34,469 nucleotides of DNA from assembly GCA_947644545.1 (NCBI GenBank), contig CANRZW010000038.1, positions 1 to 34,469 of the forward strand. The letters run 5' to 3'. Below, piece by piece: positions 1-8,667 of the stretch (positions are counted from its first letter, which is position 1; each line of letters begins with the position of its first letter). The stretch comes from an uncultured Lachnospiraceae bacterium (GTDB lineage: Bacteria > Bacillota > Clostridia > Lachnospirales > Lachnospiraceae). The position numbers were made by a program, and so were the translations under genes. The notes beneath the pieces were generated by a model that worked only from the letters and a program-made list of their open reading frames with translations, did not search any database and was not told the origin of the DNA.

Positions 1-1
1 T

Positions 2-382
2 GATAGAGGAATCCAGGGAATTAGAAAATCCGCAGGAATATTTGGCGCTTACGATGATATAAGGCAGTACCGTATGCTGCGCGGTCTTTCCTATAGAGAA
101 ATAAGTAATTACTGTAATGTTAGCCATACATTAATCTCACAAATTGAGAAGGGTGAGAGAGGGCTTACATTAGAAACTCATAATGAGATTGTAAAAGGTA
201 TCAACCTTGCTTATGATGCCAAATGCAAAGGTACATTGAGAGCGGAGAATACCAGAAAACCTAAAGCAGATACAGTTATAAAGCTTACGGAAAATTTACC
301 ACAAGCTGAAAAACCAGATACACAAACAGAAGTAAAACCAAAAAGAACTACCAAGAGAAAAACCACAAAAACATCAAAGTAA
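2..382 (+). CDS. Helix-turn-helix protein of the integrated element (5' end cut by window edge)
   Basis: The reading frame is open from base 2 to the stop at 380-382, so the gene begins outside the window; the internal ATG at 74 is unlikely to be its start because coding-like sequence continues upstream of it. The segment around bases 59-160 reads like an XRE/Cro-type helix-turn-helix (LSYREISNYCNVSHTLISQI): a helix, a turn, and a recognition helix beginning SHTLIS. The C-terminal third is a low-complexity Lys/Thr/Pro tail (KPKRTTKRKTTKTSK), probably disordered and nucleic-acid binding. It is followed 18 bases later by the next gene with a good ribosome binding site, so they are probably co-transcribed. 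A DNA-binding protein just upstream of a tape measure gene is not the usual arrangement, where tail assembly chaperones are expected. The target is unknown. Confidence 0.7.
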   Translation, partial: DRGIQGIRKSAGIFGAYDDIRQYRMLRGLSYREISNYCNVSHTLISQIEKGERGLTLETHNEIVKGINLAYDAKCKGTLRAENTRKPKADTVIKLTENLPQAEKPDTQTEVKPKRTTKRKTTKTSK

Positions 383-400
383 AAGCGGAGGATTATTATA

Positions 401-739
401 ATGATTACAACAATGACAGAGAAGAAGTTTTATACACAGGAAGATTTATTGGTGGCTATGAGTAAGTTGCCAGAAAAAGAAGCGGATAATATTCTTATAA
501 ATTTTAAGTTAAGTTCAATTTTGTCTTTTATGAATTTTGGCAATGAATCAAATAGGGAAGAGTGGAAGAATAGTATATCGGAAACTTTACATAAAGAATT
601 AGATATCTATAATGGATTTAACAGGCTATATGAGATGTTGCCAGTGATTGAGAATAAACTGTATGAAAAGATGGAGCAGGAAAACAAGAATGTTTGTTCG
701 GATTCCGCTTGTGATAATCAGACGGATGTGGTAGAATAA
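401..739 (+). CDS. Small acidic helical protein upstream of tape measure gene; function unknown
   Basis: This 112-residue protein has a strong Shine-Dalgarno (GGAGG at 387-391, nine bases before the ATG). It is acidic, rich in Glu/Asn/Lys, and looks all-helical; there is no signal peptide, membrane segment or recognisable catalytic motif. The C-terminus holds two Cys (CSDSACDN). By position, a short acidic helical protein close upstream of a tape measure gene would fit a tail assembly chaperone of the gpG type, but this is only positional inference. I see no clear slippery heptamer or overlapping second frame of the kind that makes the gpG-T fusion, so the assignment stays open. Confidence 0.6.
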   Translation: MITTMTEKKFYTQEDLLVAMSKLPEKEADNILINFKLSSILSFMNFGNESNREEWKNSISETLHKELDIYNGFNRLYEMLPVIENKLYEKMEQENKNVCSDSACDNQTDVVE

Positions 740-776
740 ACTAAGATAGAAGTAAGAAGAGTGAGGGGATTTTATT

Positions 777-1214
777 ATGGGAAGAACAATCTTATGCCCA
801 CATTGCAAATCAACGCTAAATGAAGATATATTGAAACAACGGAATAGTGAGAATGTGTGTTTGGTATGTGGTGGTTCTTTGATTGTGGATAGTGATAGTT
901 CTATAGAATCTCCAAAAGAAAAAACTAAATGGTATTACTATGATGGTGGAAGCGCAACATTGACAACCACACTATATGATGATGAAGAACCACTATATAT
1001 ATTTGAAGCTACAGATATGAAAGATGCAGAACAGCAATTAAAAGAAGTGCTACCCAACAGCCCTCTTGTAAAGAATAATTCACCGGATATCGTCAGGTGC
1101 CCACGCTGTAGAAGCACACAGATTCAAATGGTTCCTAGAAAATTTAGCCTTTTGACAGGATTCGCAACAAACAGGATAGACCGTGTTTGTGTAAAGTGTC
1201 AGAAGAGATTTTGA
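777..1214 (+). CDS. Protein with two zinc ribbons, phage-associated; function unknown
   Basis: The 145-residue product carries two Cys4 ribbons: C7/C10 (CPHC) with C28/C31 (CLVC) at the N-terminus, and C108/C111 (CPRC) with C138/C141 (CVKC) at the C-terminus. The middle (about residues 45-95) is acidic and lacks Cys. The ATG at 777 follows a purine-rich GTGAGGGG site. The second ribbon has an internal hydrophobic insertion (FSLLTGFA). Zinc-ribbon proteins of this size are seen in Firmicute prophage late regions, but I cannot name a family. A terminator-like hairpin (1252-1282) follows, so this gene probably ends a transcription unit with the two before it. Confidence 0.65.
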   Translation: MGRTILCPHCKSTLNEDILKQRNSENVCLVCGGSLIVDSDSSIESPKEKTKWYYYDGGSATLTTTLYDDEEPLYIFEATDMKDAEQQLKEVLPNSPLVKNNSPDIVRCPRCRSTQIQMVPRKFSLLTGFATNRIDRVCVKCQKRF

Positions 1215-1251
1215 TGAAATGAAAAACTAAATATTAAATAACTATTATTTG

Positions 1252-1282
1252 GAGAGATTATTTTGAAAGTAGTCTCTCTTTT
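1252..1282 (+). terminator. Intrinsic terminator-like hairpin between zinc-ribbon gene and tape measure gene
   Basis: GAGAGATTA (1252-1260) pairs with TAGTCTCTC (1270-1278), a 9-bp stem with one G-T wobble, a 9-base loop and a TTTT tract (1279-1282). It sits 38 bases downstream of the zinc-ribbon stop and just upstream of the tape measure ribosome binding site. It may be a true terminator, a site of regulated read-through, or an RNA processing hairpin. Confidence 0.6.
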
Positions 1283-1321
1283 ATTATGCAAAAAAGTGAA
1301 AAAGAAAAGGAGATTATAAAT

Positions 1322-4300
1322 TTGGAAGAAAATTTCTTGATAGATTTAGTGGGTGGATTAGACCAAAGAAGAAGCCAGAAGCAAGTAAACGCTGATATCA
1401 AGACACTCGAAAGAACAATCAATAAATTACGGCTTACGGCAACGTTGGCAAAAGGCAACAGCAAGAAAGAAATAAATGCTTATATAAAGACCCTTTCCAA
1501 TCAGCTATCAACAATAAAGCTGAAAGCAAAAATCGACAGTAAGAACATAAAAAGTGCGATTGATAGTGCTTTAAATAAGGTATCTTTCAAAGATATAGAT
1601 GTTTTAAATATTGATGAAAATAAGACAAAATTAAAAATGCAAAAAGTTTTCTCAGATACAAAGTCATTTGTAGAGAAAAATCCTATTGTAGTGGGAATTA
1701 GTATTTCGTCTAAGAAAAGTAAATTGGATAATGACCTTACTACATATTTGAATAGGAATACAAAAATAAATGAGTCAAGTGTGCTTTTGAAAGAAGCCAA
1801 TAAGGTCAGAGATTTAATTGATACCATTACAGATAAGAAATCATTGACAGAAGCAACAGATGCTTTCAGATTGTTTAAGTCAGAAGTTTCAGCAACAGGT
1901 TTTGCAAGTAAGTCCACTGCGGATAAAGTAAAATCAATGCTTGGACATGTCACAAAGATTGGTAGTACTTTCGGTGTGGCTTCGATGCTTATTAATAACT
2001 TTACTAAATCACTAAAGACATTGCAATCAAATGATACAATTCTTACAGAAATTAGTAAGACCTCAGAAATGACTAAATCTCAATTGAAGGAACTTGGAGA
2101 CGAGGCATTTAAGACAGCAGGAAAATATGGACAACTATCATCCAACTATTTACTTGCTGTGCAGGAAATGGCACGTTCTGGATATGAGGAAACTTCAAAA
2201 GAATTAGGTGAATTATCACTGCTTACACAGTCGGCTGGTGATATGACCGCTGAAAACGCAAATAATTATCTGTTGGCTACCGATGCAGCATATAAATATG
2301 GAGGAAGTGTAGAAAAATTGAATGCTGCACTTGATGGTGCAAATTTTATCAGTAACCGAAATTCAGCCAGTTTAACAGAAATTGCCGACGCTACAAGAGT
2401 TTCAGCTTCCTTTGCAGCAAATGCGGGAGTAGCTATCGATGAACTAACGGCGGCAGAAGCTACCATGATCGCAACAACAAAACGCTCTGGATCTGAGATA
2501 GGACGTGCATTCAGGAGCATTGTGTTGAACCTGCAACAGGTGAGTGGCGAATTTGATGGAGAGATTATCGATGAGGAACAGCTTAAGAAGGTAGAATCAA
2601 GATGCCATTCTCTCGGAGTTGAATTGGAATATATGAAAGATGGCATTGCCACGCTTAGAAATCCGATAGAAGTGCTCAAAGATTTAGCAGAGGTTTATAA
2701 CTCTTTGCCAGACAATAGTGCTGAAAAGCAGGGATTGATATCAGATCTTGGCGGCAAGTACCATGCCAATGCACTATCTGCGTTGCTTAGTCGATGGGAT
2801 ATGTACGAAAAAATGTTGGGAGAGTTTTCACAGGGCGCGGGGTCGGCACTTGAAGAAGCGGAGAAAACAGCTAATTCTTGGGAAGGACGCTTGAATTCCC
2901 TACAGAACAGTTTCGATTCTTTTGTTAATACACTTACGAACAAAGAAGCAGTAAAAGGCGGTATATCCTTCTTTGATAGACTGATCCAAGGGGCAGAAGG
3001 ATTCGTAGATATTTTTGGTGAGATTCCGACTGTCCTGACCGCAGTTAATAGTTCGATGGTAATTTTGAATAAAAATTATGGTCTTACTAAGGTATGGGAT
3101 AAAGAAACCAAAAAGGTTGACATTGAAGGAAATATTTTTGGAATAGATTTTTCAGCGATTAAAAATCAGAAAAAGCATTATGATGAAGCCGCTATGGCAA
3201 TAAAGAGATGGAATAAGGAATTGGTAAGTGGAAAAGCAGATTTAGAGGTATTTGGCAATGCATGTGTTAAAAACATTACATCCCTCAAAGAATACCTTTC
3301 CACAACTTCCAAAGATGCGCCAGCGTCCTTAAAAGGCTATAAAGCCTACCTTCAATCTACAGGTCAGGCAACGGAAGACTTACGTTTGAAAACCCTCCTA
3401 TTGAATACGACTTTAACATTGCTTGGCAGTATTGCAGTACAGGCAGTCATAACGGGAATTGCCAATGCATTTGATAAATTCAATGAAACAGTCGTGGAAT
3501 CTAAAGAAAAAGTAGATGGTATCAATTCCAAAATTTCTGACCTGAAAACACAGCTTGAAGAATTAAACAACCTTGAATATAAATCTGATTTTGATAAGCA
3601 GAAAATTTCACAGCTTGAAAGAGAATTAGCATTACAAGAAAAGATCTTGGAGATTGAACTGAAGCGGTTGTACCAAAATCAGATTGGGACAAGGTTTTCT
3701 GATTACTTTGATAAGGATAGCCTTATTACAAAGCAACAGGCAGAATATGATCGTAATAATAAAGAAAACTTTGCGAATCTTTCCAGAGGATACGATACAT
3801 ACAAGTCATCATTGAATGATATTGATGCGGAATTAACTTCTTTGCAGGAAAAACTTAACAGTGAAGATTTGATTGGTCATAATAGATTCGTGACTGAAGG
3901 AAGAATAATTGAACTAACAGAAAAGAGAAATGATCTCTTAGAAAAGCAACAAACGATAGAAGACCAGTTAACAGTCAATATGGGCGAATACCTGAAAAAT
4001 TATCAAACGGCACAGGAAGCTGTTGATAGTGGTCTTTTGACAGGCAGTGACTTGGAAAAAGCTGAATCTATGGCTGAATATTGGAACCAGATGTATCAGG
4101 ATTCTACTGATATTGTGGAAAATATTCAGAAGATGAACGGGACATATGATGATACAGATGATAAGTTAGAAAAAATGTTTGGCGGTATTTCCCGTGATGA
4201 TTTAGCTTCACTTTCAGATGATGATAAGCGGATCGCGTTATCATTTGATCCGAATAATGACATAGGCTTTGATGAACTGAAAAAGAGAATAGCGGGGATA

Positions 4301-7300
4301 AAAGGTGACATAGAAGGGCTTAATGGAACGGAAGCTACTATATTTAATCAACTTACAAGTTCTGAGGAAGCATTAGATAAATTTCAGTCTTCCGTAAAGT
4401 CAGTAACGGAAGCATATTCAACACTTTTATCTGGTAACTATTCATCTACTGAGTTATTAGACTCTATACAGGCGATTAATAAGGCAGTGTCCGATATGGG
4501 CGGTTCTCTGAATTGGGAGTTTATCAACGGCCAGACGGATTCTTTAGAATTATTAGGTGATGCAATACAGCATATTTCTCAAAAGTACGCCGAAAGCATT
4601 TTATCCGGTGCAGGAATTGATATAAACAGCGAGTTCGGTCAGATGCTCGCGGAGATCATACAGCAGATTTATGATGCAGAAGCGGCGTTTGAGGGTATGA
4701 ATTCACAGCTTGATAATCTGCAATCTTCTTACCAGATGTTGACAGGCATATTAGAGTCTTATAATGAGACGGGATATATTAGTCTTGATAATTTGCAGTC
4801 ATTACTTACAGCGGATGAAAACCTTATTCAGATGTTAGAAGTGGAGAATGGACAGCTTGTACTTAACCAAGCAGCCTATGAAAATCTGGTAGCGGTTCAA
4901 TTGTTGGAGTTTAAGGCGAAACTGAATGATGCCGCCGCCGCTGAGATTGAAACACTTGCAAAGCAGAAAGCGGAACAGGCGACTAACCAAAATGCGGATG
5001 CTTCTCAAAATGCAGTAGAAAAACTTGACGCTGAAACACAGGCATTTAACAGAAATACGTCAGCGGCTATCGCAAACGCTGTAGCAAAAGCAGAAGAATC
5101 AGGTGTATCAGAGGAAGAAATACAGGGTGTATTTGATAAATATACCGAGGTATGGAATTCCACAATGAGTAACTATAATGTAGATTTTGATAGTTTTATG
5201 AGCGGTGGTAAGGCAGCCGCAGGTAAAGCGGGCGGGGAAGCCGGAGATGCCTACGTTGATGCTTTTAAGGAAGAATATGACCATTTGAAGGATATGCTAG
5301 ACCGTGGAGAGATCAGCGAAGCACAGTATTTATCAAGGTTAAGGGCACTCTATACCCACTATTTCAAAGATCGAAAAAAATATCTGGATGAATTTAAGCA
5401 ATATGAAAATGAGTACTTGTCAGGTATGCTTGACCTTCATAACAAGGCACTTAGTGGTATCAGCACACTTTTAAACCGGAAAACTAGTGCCGCTAATGAT
5501 GCTAAAGAGGCAAGCATAAATGCATTACAGGAAGAAAAAGAAGCCGCAGAGGAGGCATATCAGGCGCAAATTGACGCCATTGAAAAAGAGAAGGATGCTC
5601 TTGATGATTTAATCAAAGAGAAAAATAAGCAGATAGACTCTATTAATGAAGAGATAGATGCAATCGAAAGGGCGTCGGAGAGCAGAAAGAAAAATATTAA
5701 TCTCCAGCAGCAGGAATACAATCTTCAGAAGATGCTCAATCAAAGGGTAAAATCTGTATATAAAGAAGGCGAAGGGTTTGTTTTTGAAACGGACACAAGC
5801 GGGATCAAAGATGCCCGTGAAAAGGTTACAGAAGCTAAAGAGGCACTGCGGATTGACGGCTTAAAGAATGAAATTTCGCTTATACAGAAAGAAATAGACC
5901 TTTTAGAGGAAAAGAAAGATTCCTTGTCAGAAGAGCAAGAGCGCATTCAGAAATTGATGGATGAATCCAACAAATACTATGACAATTTGATTAAGCAGCA
6001 GGAAAAAATGTGGGATTCTATCATTAAGGGCATGGAGCAGAATAAATCCCGTTGGGAAGAATTAGCCGAAGTAGAAGAGACTGCCAAGGCATTTTCCTAT
6101 ATACAGCAAGTATTTGGCGATTTAGGATATACTGTTGAGGATGTTTTGAATGGTTCGGATGCAGCCTTCGAGGATTTTAAGTCAAGATATATTGCCATTA
6201 TGTCAGATATGAACCAGAACACATCATTCCAGGAAGGATTAGAGTATGCTTCTGGTGTGGCAAAAGAAAAATTCGGCAGTATCGTAACAGATGCACAGGA
6301 ATCTGTACAGGAATTATCACGGACATTTAGTGACGGGACATTTACGGAGGCTATTTCCAAAGGCGTATCTGATGGCATAGTAGCTGCCCAACAAGAATTA
6401 GACAAAATGAATCAGCTTGGCAGTGATGCCGGGGAAGGATTTATAGAGGGATGGAACGAGAAAGCAGCAGAAGTTTCAAGTGCAACGAAACAAACTGCCG
6501 AAGAAGCGATAGAAGCTTTTGCAGAGGGACAGGATTCCCATTCTCCATCTAAGAAATATGAAGGCCTTGCAGGAGACGCGGTAGACGGGCTTTTACTTGG
6601 GGTTGAAGAAAATAAACAGGCATTTATAGATACAATTCGTTTACTTGCCGAAGAGGGTGTTCTTGCTTTTGAGGAAGGATTTCAGTTTGATGAAAGTTCT
6701 ATTAAGACATCTTTTGATTCCTTGATTTTATTAATACAGTCTGTATCCGAAGCATTAGGATTTGGTTCCGAAGGTTCTATTGGCGGACTCTTAGGGGCAT
6801 TAAGTCAGCTAAGCAAATTCTCGCTTGGGGATGAAGCAGGCAGTGGTATCTTATCACAGTTCACTAATCTTAAATCAGCTATTGATGAAGTAACTTCTGC
6901 GATCAGTGGCGGAGGCGTCGGAAAAAGTGAAGGTTCTTCTGGCGGACAAGGTTCTGGTGGTAAATCTGGTGGTGGACAGTCTGGCGGCAAAGGATCTAAG
7001 GGCGAAGGCGGAGGCGGCAATTCGCTTACAGGTGCTATTGAATCTATGGGTGAGACTGCTGCAGAGGTCATTGGTGAGCCTGATGCTGAAGGTGATGGCA
7101 CTGTCATCGGTGAATTCGGTGCACTGGAAACCGCTGTTACAGATGTTACTGCTGCTATTGGCGGCGGTGAATCAGAAGGCGGCGAAGGACAGGGAAAAGG
7201 TTCTGGTAGTGAGGGTGAAGATGGAGAAGGCACACTTATAGGATCCATTGAGAACTTAGGCGAGACTACACAGGAAGAACTAGGAGAATCCGGCGGTGAT

Positions 7301-8110
7301 GGCGTCATTGGCAAGTTTGAAGAATTCAGAGATGTCATCGAGGAAGCTGCTACCCAAGTAAAGAGTATATCAGAGGGTCTTGACGAGATTGACGGTAAAG
7401 AAGTTGAATGTACAATTACCATAAATGTAAAAATGAATGGTACGCCTACAGCCTATGCATCTGGAACAGTCTTAGGCAATATGCAGATAGAGAGTGCTAC
7501 ATATAATGCGAAGTATGGTAAAGCATTTGCAAACGGTACAATCGGACTTCCAAAAGATGAAAAGAACGCATTAGTATCAGAATATGGGCAGACTGAAATG
7601 ACAGTACTGCCGGATGGTAAGACTATTGTTACAGATACACCAACAATGATGAATCTGCCCAAAGATACTGTTATTTATAATGAAGAACAGACAAAGAAGA
7701 TTCTGAGCAATAAAATCGATGTGAATGGTACTGCTCATGCTGATGGAACAGATGATGATGAATGGTTCATTTTACCAAACGGCGAAAGAGTCCGTGAAAT
7801 TCGTACAGGTGATCGTGCTTATGAATTGCAGAAAGCGTTTGAACCATTGTTGAAGAGGATAGATGGAAATCTTGACATTCTTACAACTAATGCAAACGCC
7901 AGATATGACAAAGATATGACGGAACTTGAAAAGCATGTGACTAATAATGTGAATAACGTTACGAACAATCGGAATGTGCAGCCTGTAGTACATCAAAATG
8001 TTACAATAAATTGTCCTAATGTTACAAATGAATCAGGTGCAGAAAATATTCGGAGAGAATTAAGCACTTTGAGTTTAAAGGCAATGCAGGAACCACTAAA
8101 AGATTATTGA
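1322..8110 (+). CDS. Phage tail tape measure protein (TP901-type core)
   Basis: The product sets tail length by lining the tail tube during assembly. I chose the TTG at 1322 because AGGAG (1308-1312) lies nine bases upstream; the ATG at 1286 has no site and abuts a terminator hairpin. About 2,262 residues. In order: a Lys-rich helical N-terminus (about 1-240); a TP901-like core (about 250-520); a hydrophobic segment (about 690-715, LLGSIAVQAVITGIA); long helical and coiled-coil stretches, strongest at about 1390-1556; a DSHSPSKKYEGLAGDAVDGL segment, which matches the SPSK motif common in tape measure C-terminal halves; and two Gly/Ser-rich tracts near 1860-1900 and 1945-1975. The frame is intact throughout. 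Predicted tail length on the usual 1.5 Å per residue rule would be very long. Downstream distal tail genes are missing. Confidence 0.93.
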   Translation: MEENFLIDLVGGLDQRRSQKQVNADIKTLERTINKLRLTATLAKGNSKKEINAYIKTLSNQLSTIKLKAKIDSKNIKSAIDSALNKVSFKDIDVLNIDENKTKLKMQKVFSDTKSFVEKNPIVVGISISSKKSKLDNDLTTYLNRNTKINESSVLLKEANKVRDLIDTITDKKSLTEATDAFRLFKSEVSATGFASKSTADKVKSMLGHVTKIGSTFGVASMLINNFTKSLKTLQSNDTILTEISKTSEMTKSQLKELGDEAFKTAGKYGQLSSNYLLAVQEMARSGYEETSKELGELSLLTQSAGDMTAENANNYLLATDAAYKYGGSVEKLNAALDGANFISNRNSASLTEIADATRVSASFAANAGVAIDELTAAEATMIATTKRSGSEIGRAFRSIVLNLQQVSGEFDGEIIDEEQLKKVESRCHSLGVELEYMKDGIATLRNPIEVLKDLAEVYNSLPDNSAEKQGLISDLGGKYHANALSALLSRWDMYEKMLGEFSQGAGSALEEAEKTANSWEGRLNSLQNSFDSFVNTLTNKEAVKGGISFFDRLIQGAEGFVDIFGEIPTVLTAVNSSMVILNKNYGLTKVWDKETKKVDIEGNIFGIDFSAIKNQKKHYDEAAMAIKRWNKELVSGKADLEVFGNACVKNITSLKEYLSTTSKDAPASLKGYKAYLQSTGQATEDLRLKTLLLNTTLTLLGSIAVQAVITGIANAFDKFNETVVESKEKVDGINSKISDLKTQLEELNNLEYKSDFDKQKISQLERELALQEKILEIELKRLYQNQIGTRFSDYFDKDSLITKQQAEYDRNNKENFANLSRGYDTYKSSLNDIDAELTSLQEKLNSEDLIGHNRFVTEGRIIELTEKRNDLLEKQQTIEDQLTVNMGEYLKNYQTAQEAVDSGLLTGSDLEKAESMAEYWNQMYQDSTDIVENIQKMNGTYDDTDDKLEKMFGGISRDDLASLSDDDKRIALSFDPNNDIGFDELKKRIAGIKGDIEGLNGTEATIFNQLTSSEEALDKFQSSVKSVTEAYSTLLSGNYSSTELLDSIQAINKAVSDMGGSLNWEFINGQTDSLELLGDAIQHISQKYAESILSGAGIDINSEFGQMLAEIIQQIYDAEAAFEGMNSQLDNLQSSYQMLTGILESYNETGYISLDNLQSLLTADENLIQMLEVENGQLVLNQAAYENLVAVQLLEFKAKLNDAAAAEIETLAKQKAEQATNQNADASQNAVEKLDAETQAFNRNTSAAIANAVAKAEESGVSEEEIQGVFDKYTEVWNSTMSNYNVDFDSFMSGGKAAAGKAGGEAGDAYVDAFKEEYDHLKDMLDRGEISEAQYLSRLRALYTHYFKDRKKYLDEFKQYENEYLSGMLDLHNKALSGISTLLNRKTSAANDAKEASINALQEEKEAAEEAYQAQIDAIEKEKDALDDLIKEKNKQIDSINEEIDAIERASESRKKNINLQQQEYNLQKMLNQRVKSVYKEGEGFVFETDTSGIKDAREKVTEAKEALRIDGLKNEISLIQKEIDLLEEKKDSLSEEQERIQKLMDESNKYYDNLIKQQEKMWDSIIKGMEQNKSRWEELAEVEETAKAFSYIQQVFGDLGYTVEDVLNGSDAAFEDFKSRYIAIMSDMNQNTSFQEGLEYASGVAKEKFGSIVTDAQESVQELSRTFSDGTFTEAISKGVSDGIVAAQQELDKMNQLGSDAGEGFIEGWNEKAAEVSSATKQTAEEAIEAFAEGQDSHSPSKKYEGLAGDAVDGLLLGVEENKQAFIDTIRLLAEEGVLAFEEGFQFDESSIKTSFDSLILLIQSVSEALGFGSEGSIGGLLGALSQLSKFSLGDEAGSGILSQFTNLKSAIDEVTSAISGGGVGKSEGSSGGQGSGGKSGGGQSGGKGSKGEGGGGNSLTGAIESMGETAAEVIGEPDAEGDGTVIGEFGALETAVTDVTAAIGGGESEGGEGQGKGSGSEGEDGEGTLIGSIENLGETTQEELGESGGDGVIGKFEEFRDVIEEAATQVKSISEGLDEIDGKEVECTITINVKMNGTPTAYASGTVLGNMQIESATYNAKYGKAFANGTIGLPKDEKNALVSEYGQTEMTVLPDGKTIVTDTPTMMNLPKDTVIYNEEQTKKILSNKIDVNGTAHADGTDDDEWFILPNGERVREIRTGDRAYELQKAFEPLLKRIDGNLDILTTNANARYDKDMTELEKHVTNNVNNVTNNRNVQPVVHQNVTINCPNVTNESGAENIRRELSTLSLKAMQEPLKDY

Positions 8111-8124
8111 TTAATAAAATGATT

Positions 8125-8153
8125 ACTGCACTCTGAAATATGGGTGCGGTTTA
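8125..8153 (+). terminator. Hairpin between tape measure gene and next small gene
   Basis: ACTGCACTC (8125-8133) and GGGTGCGGT (8142-8150) form a 9-bp stem with two G-T wobbles around an 8-base loop, followed by TTTA. It immediately precedes the GGAGG of the next gene, the same placement as the hairpin before the tape measure gene. It is a weak terminator at best; regulated read-through or mRNA processing is as likely. Confidence 0.4.
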
Positions 8154-8170
8154 TATACGGAGGAAAAACT

Positions 8171-8458
8171 ATGAGTTTAGGTGAAGAATTATTAAAGACA
8201 ATTCAGATTATGATTAACAGAAAATTGAAAAATTATAAAGTAGACCGTACATACGAGTCTGTTATAAAAGAAATTACGCCAAAGGGATATGTTATTTTGG
8301 ACAGGTATGGTAGTGAAAGAACTGTACAGTGTTGTATACCCGGATTAGAGTTGAGAAAAATGCAACAGGTATGGGTACGGGAGCCTATGGGAAATTTGAA
8401 GAAACTTCATATCCGTGGTGTGATAGAAAATACAAATAATACAAGTAGAAGAAGATAA
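8171..8458 (+). CDS. Small basic phage-element protein, function unknown
   Basis: The ATG at 8171 has GGAGG ten bases upstream; an in-frame ATG at 8144 lies inside a hairpin and lacks a site. The 95-residue product has a basic N-terminal helix (INRKLKNYK), then alternating hydrophobic residues suggesting beta strands (YVILD, TVQCCIPG, KLHIRGVIE), compatible with a small OB- or SH3-like barrel, and a disordered NNTSRRR tail. Its place right after a tape measure gene suggests a tail-tip or tail-completion protein, but there is no motif that proves it. It is the last gene before the integrase. Confidence 0.6.
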   Translation: MSLGEELLKTIQIMINRKLKNYKVDRTYESVIKEITPKGYVILDRYGSERTVQCCIPGLELRKMQQVWVREPMGNLKKLHIRGVIENTNNTSRRR

Positions 8459-8490
8459 TACGAAAATGTAACTGTAAACTAAGTCGATGT

Positions 8491-8607
8491 GAATCTGACA
8501 GGGTATTACACGAGTCAGATTCCTTATATTGATTGGATGATAAATAATGAGAAAATTGAATACTGATATGATTTTAAGGTACTGTTGCGGTTTTGGCAGT
8601 ACCTTTT
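8491..8607 (+). repeat. Two inverted repeats between small phage gene and integrase
   Basis: The first is a perfect 9-bp inverted repeat, GAATCTGAC (8491-8499) and GTCAGATTC (8514-8522), loop 14 bases. The second is also a perfect 9-bp repeat, AAGGTACTG (8576-8584) and CAGTACCTT (8597-8605), loop 12 bases, followed by only TT. Either could be a weak terminator of the late transcript, insulating the integrase gene, or a binding site for a regulator or excision factor. The rest of this 209-base gap holds no convincing gene. Confidence 0.5.
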
Positions 8608-8667
8608 CAAATAAATTTTATATGAATTGGAGCGTGATTTTTCATAAAAGGAAATAATATAGAAGAT

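Noticed and set aside
6906..7241. 111-residue plus-strand frame inside the tape measure gene
   Set aside because: It is a frame shadow of the Gly-rich part of the tape measure gene, without its own site or recognisable domain.
6805..7422. 205-residue Pro/Ser-rich minus-strand frame
   Set aside because: It is the complement of Gly/Ser-rich coding sequence; the composition is explained by the opposite strand.
8547..8657. Short 36-codon open frame starting MRKLNTDMIL between the small phage gene and integrase
   Set aside because: There is no ribosome binding site, and a 9-bp inverted repeat lies inside it; it is more likely untranslated sequence.
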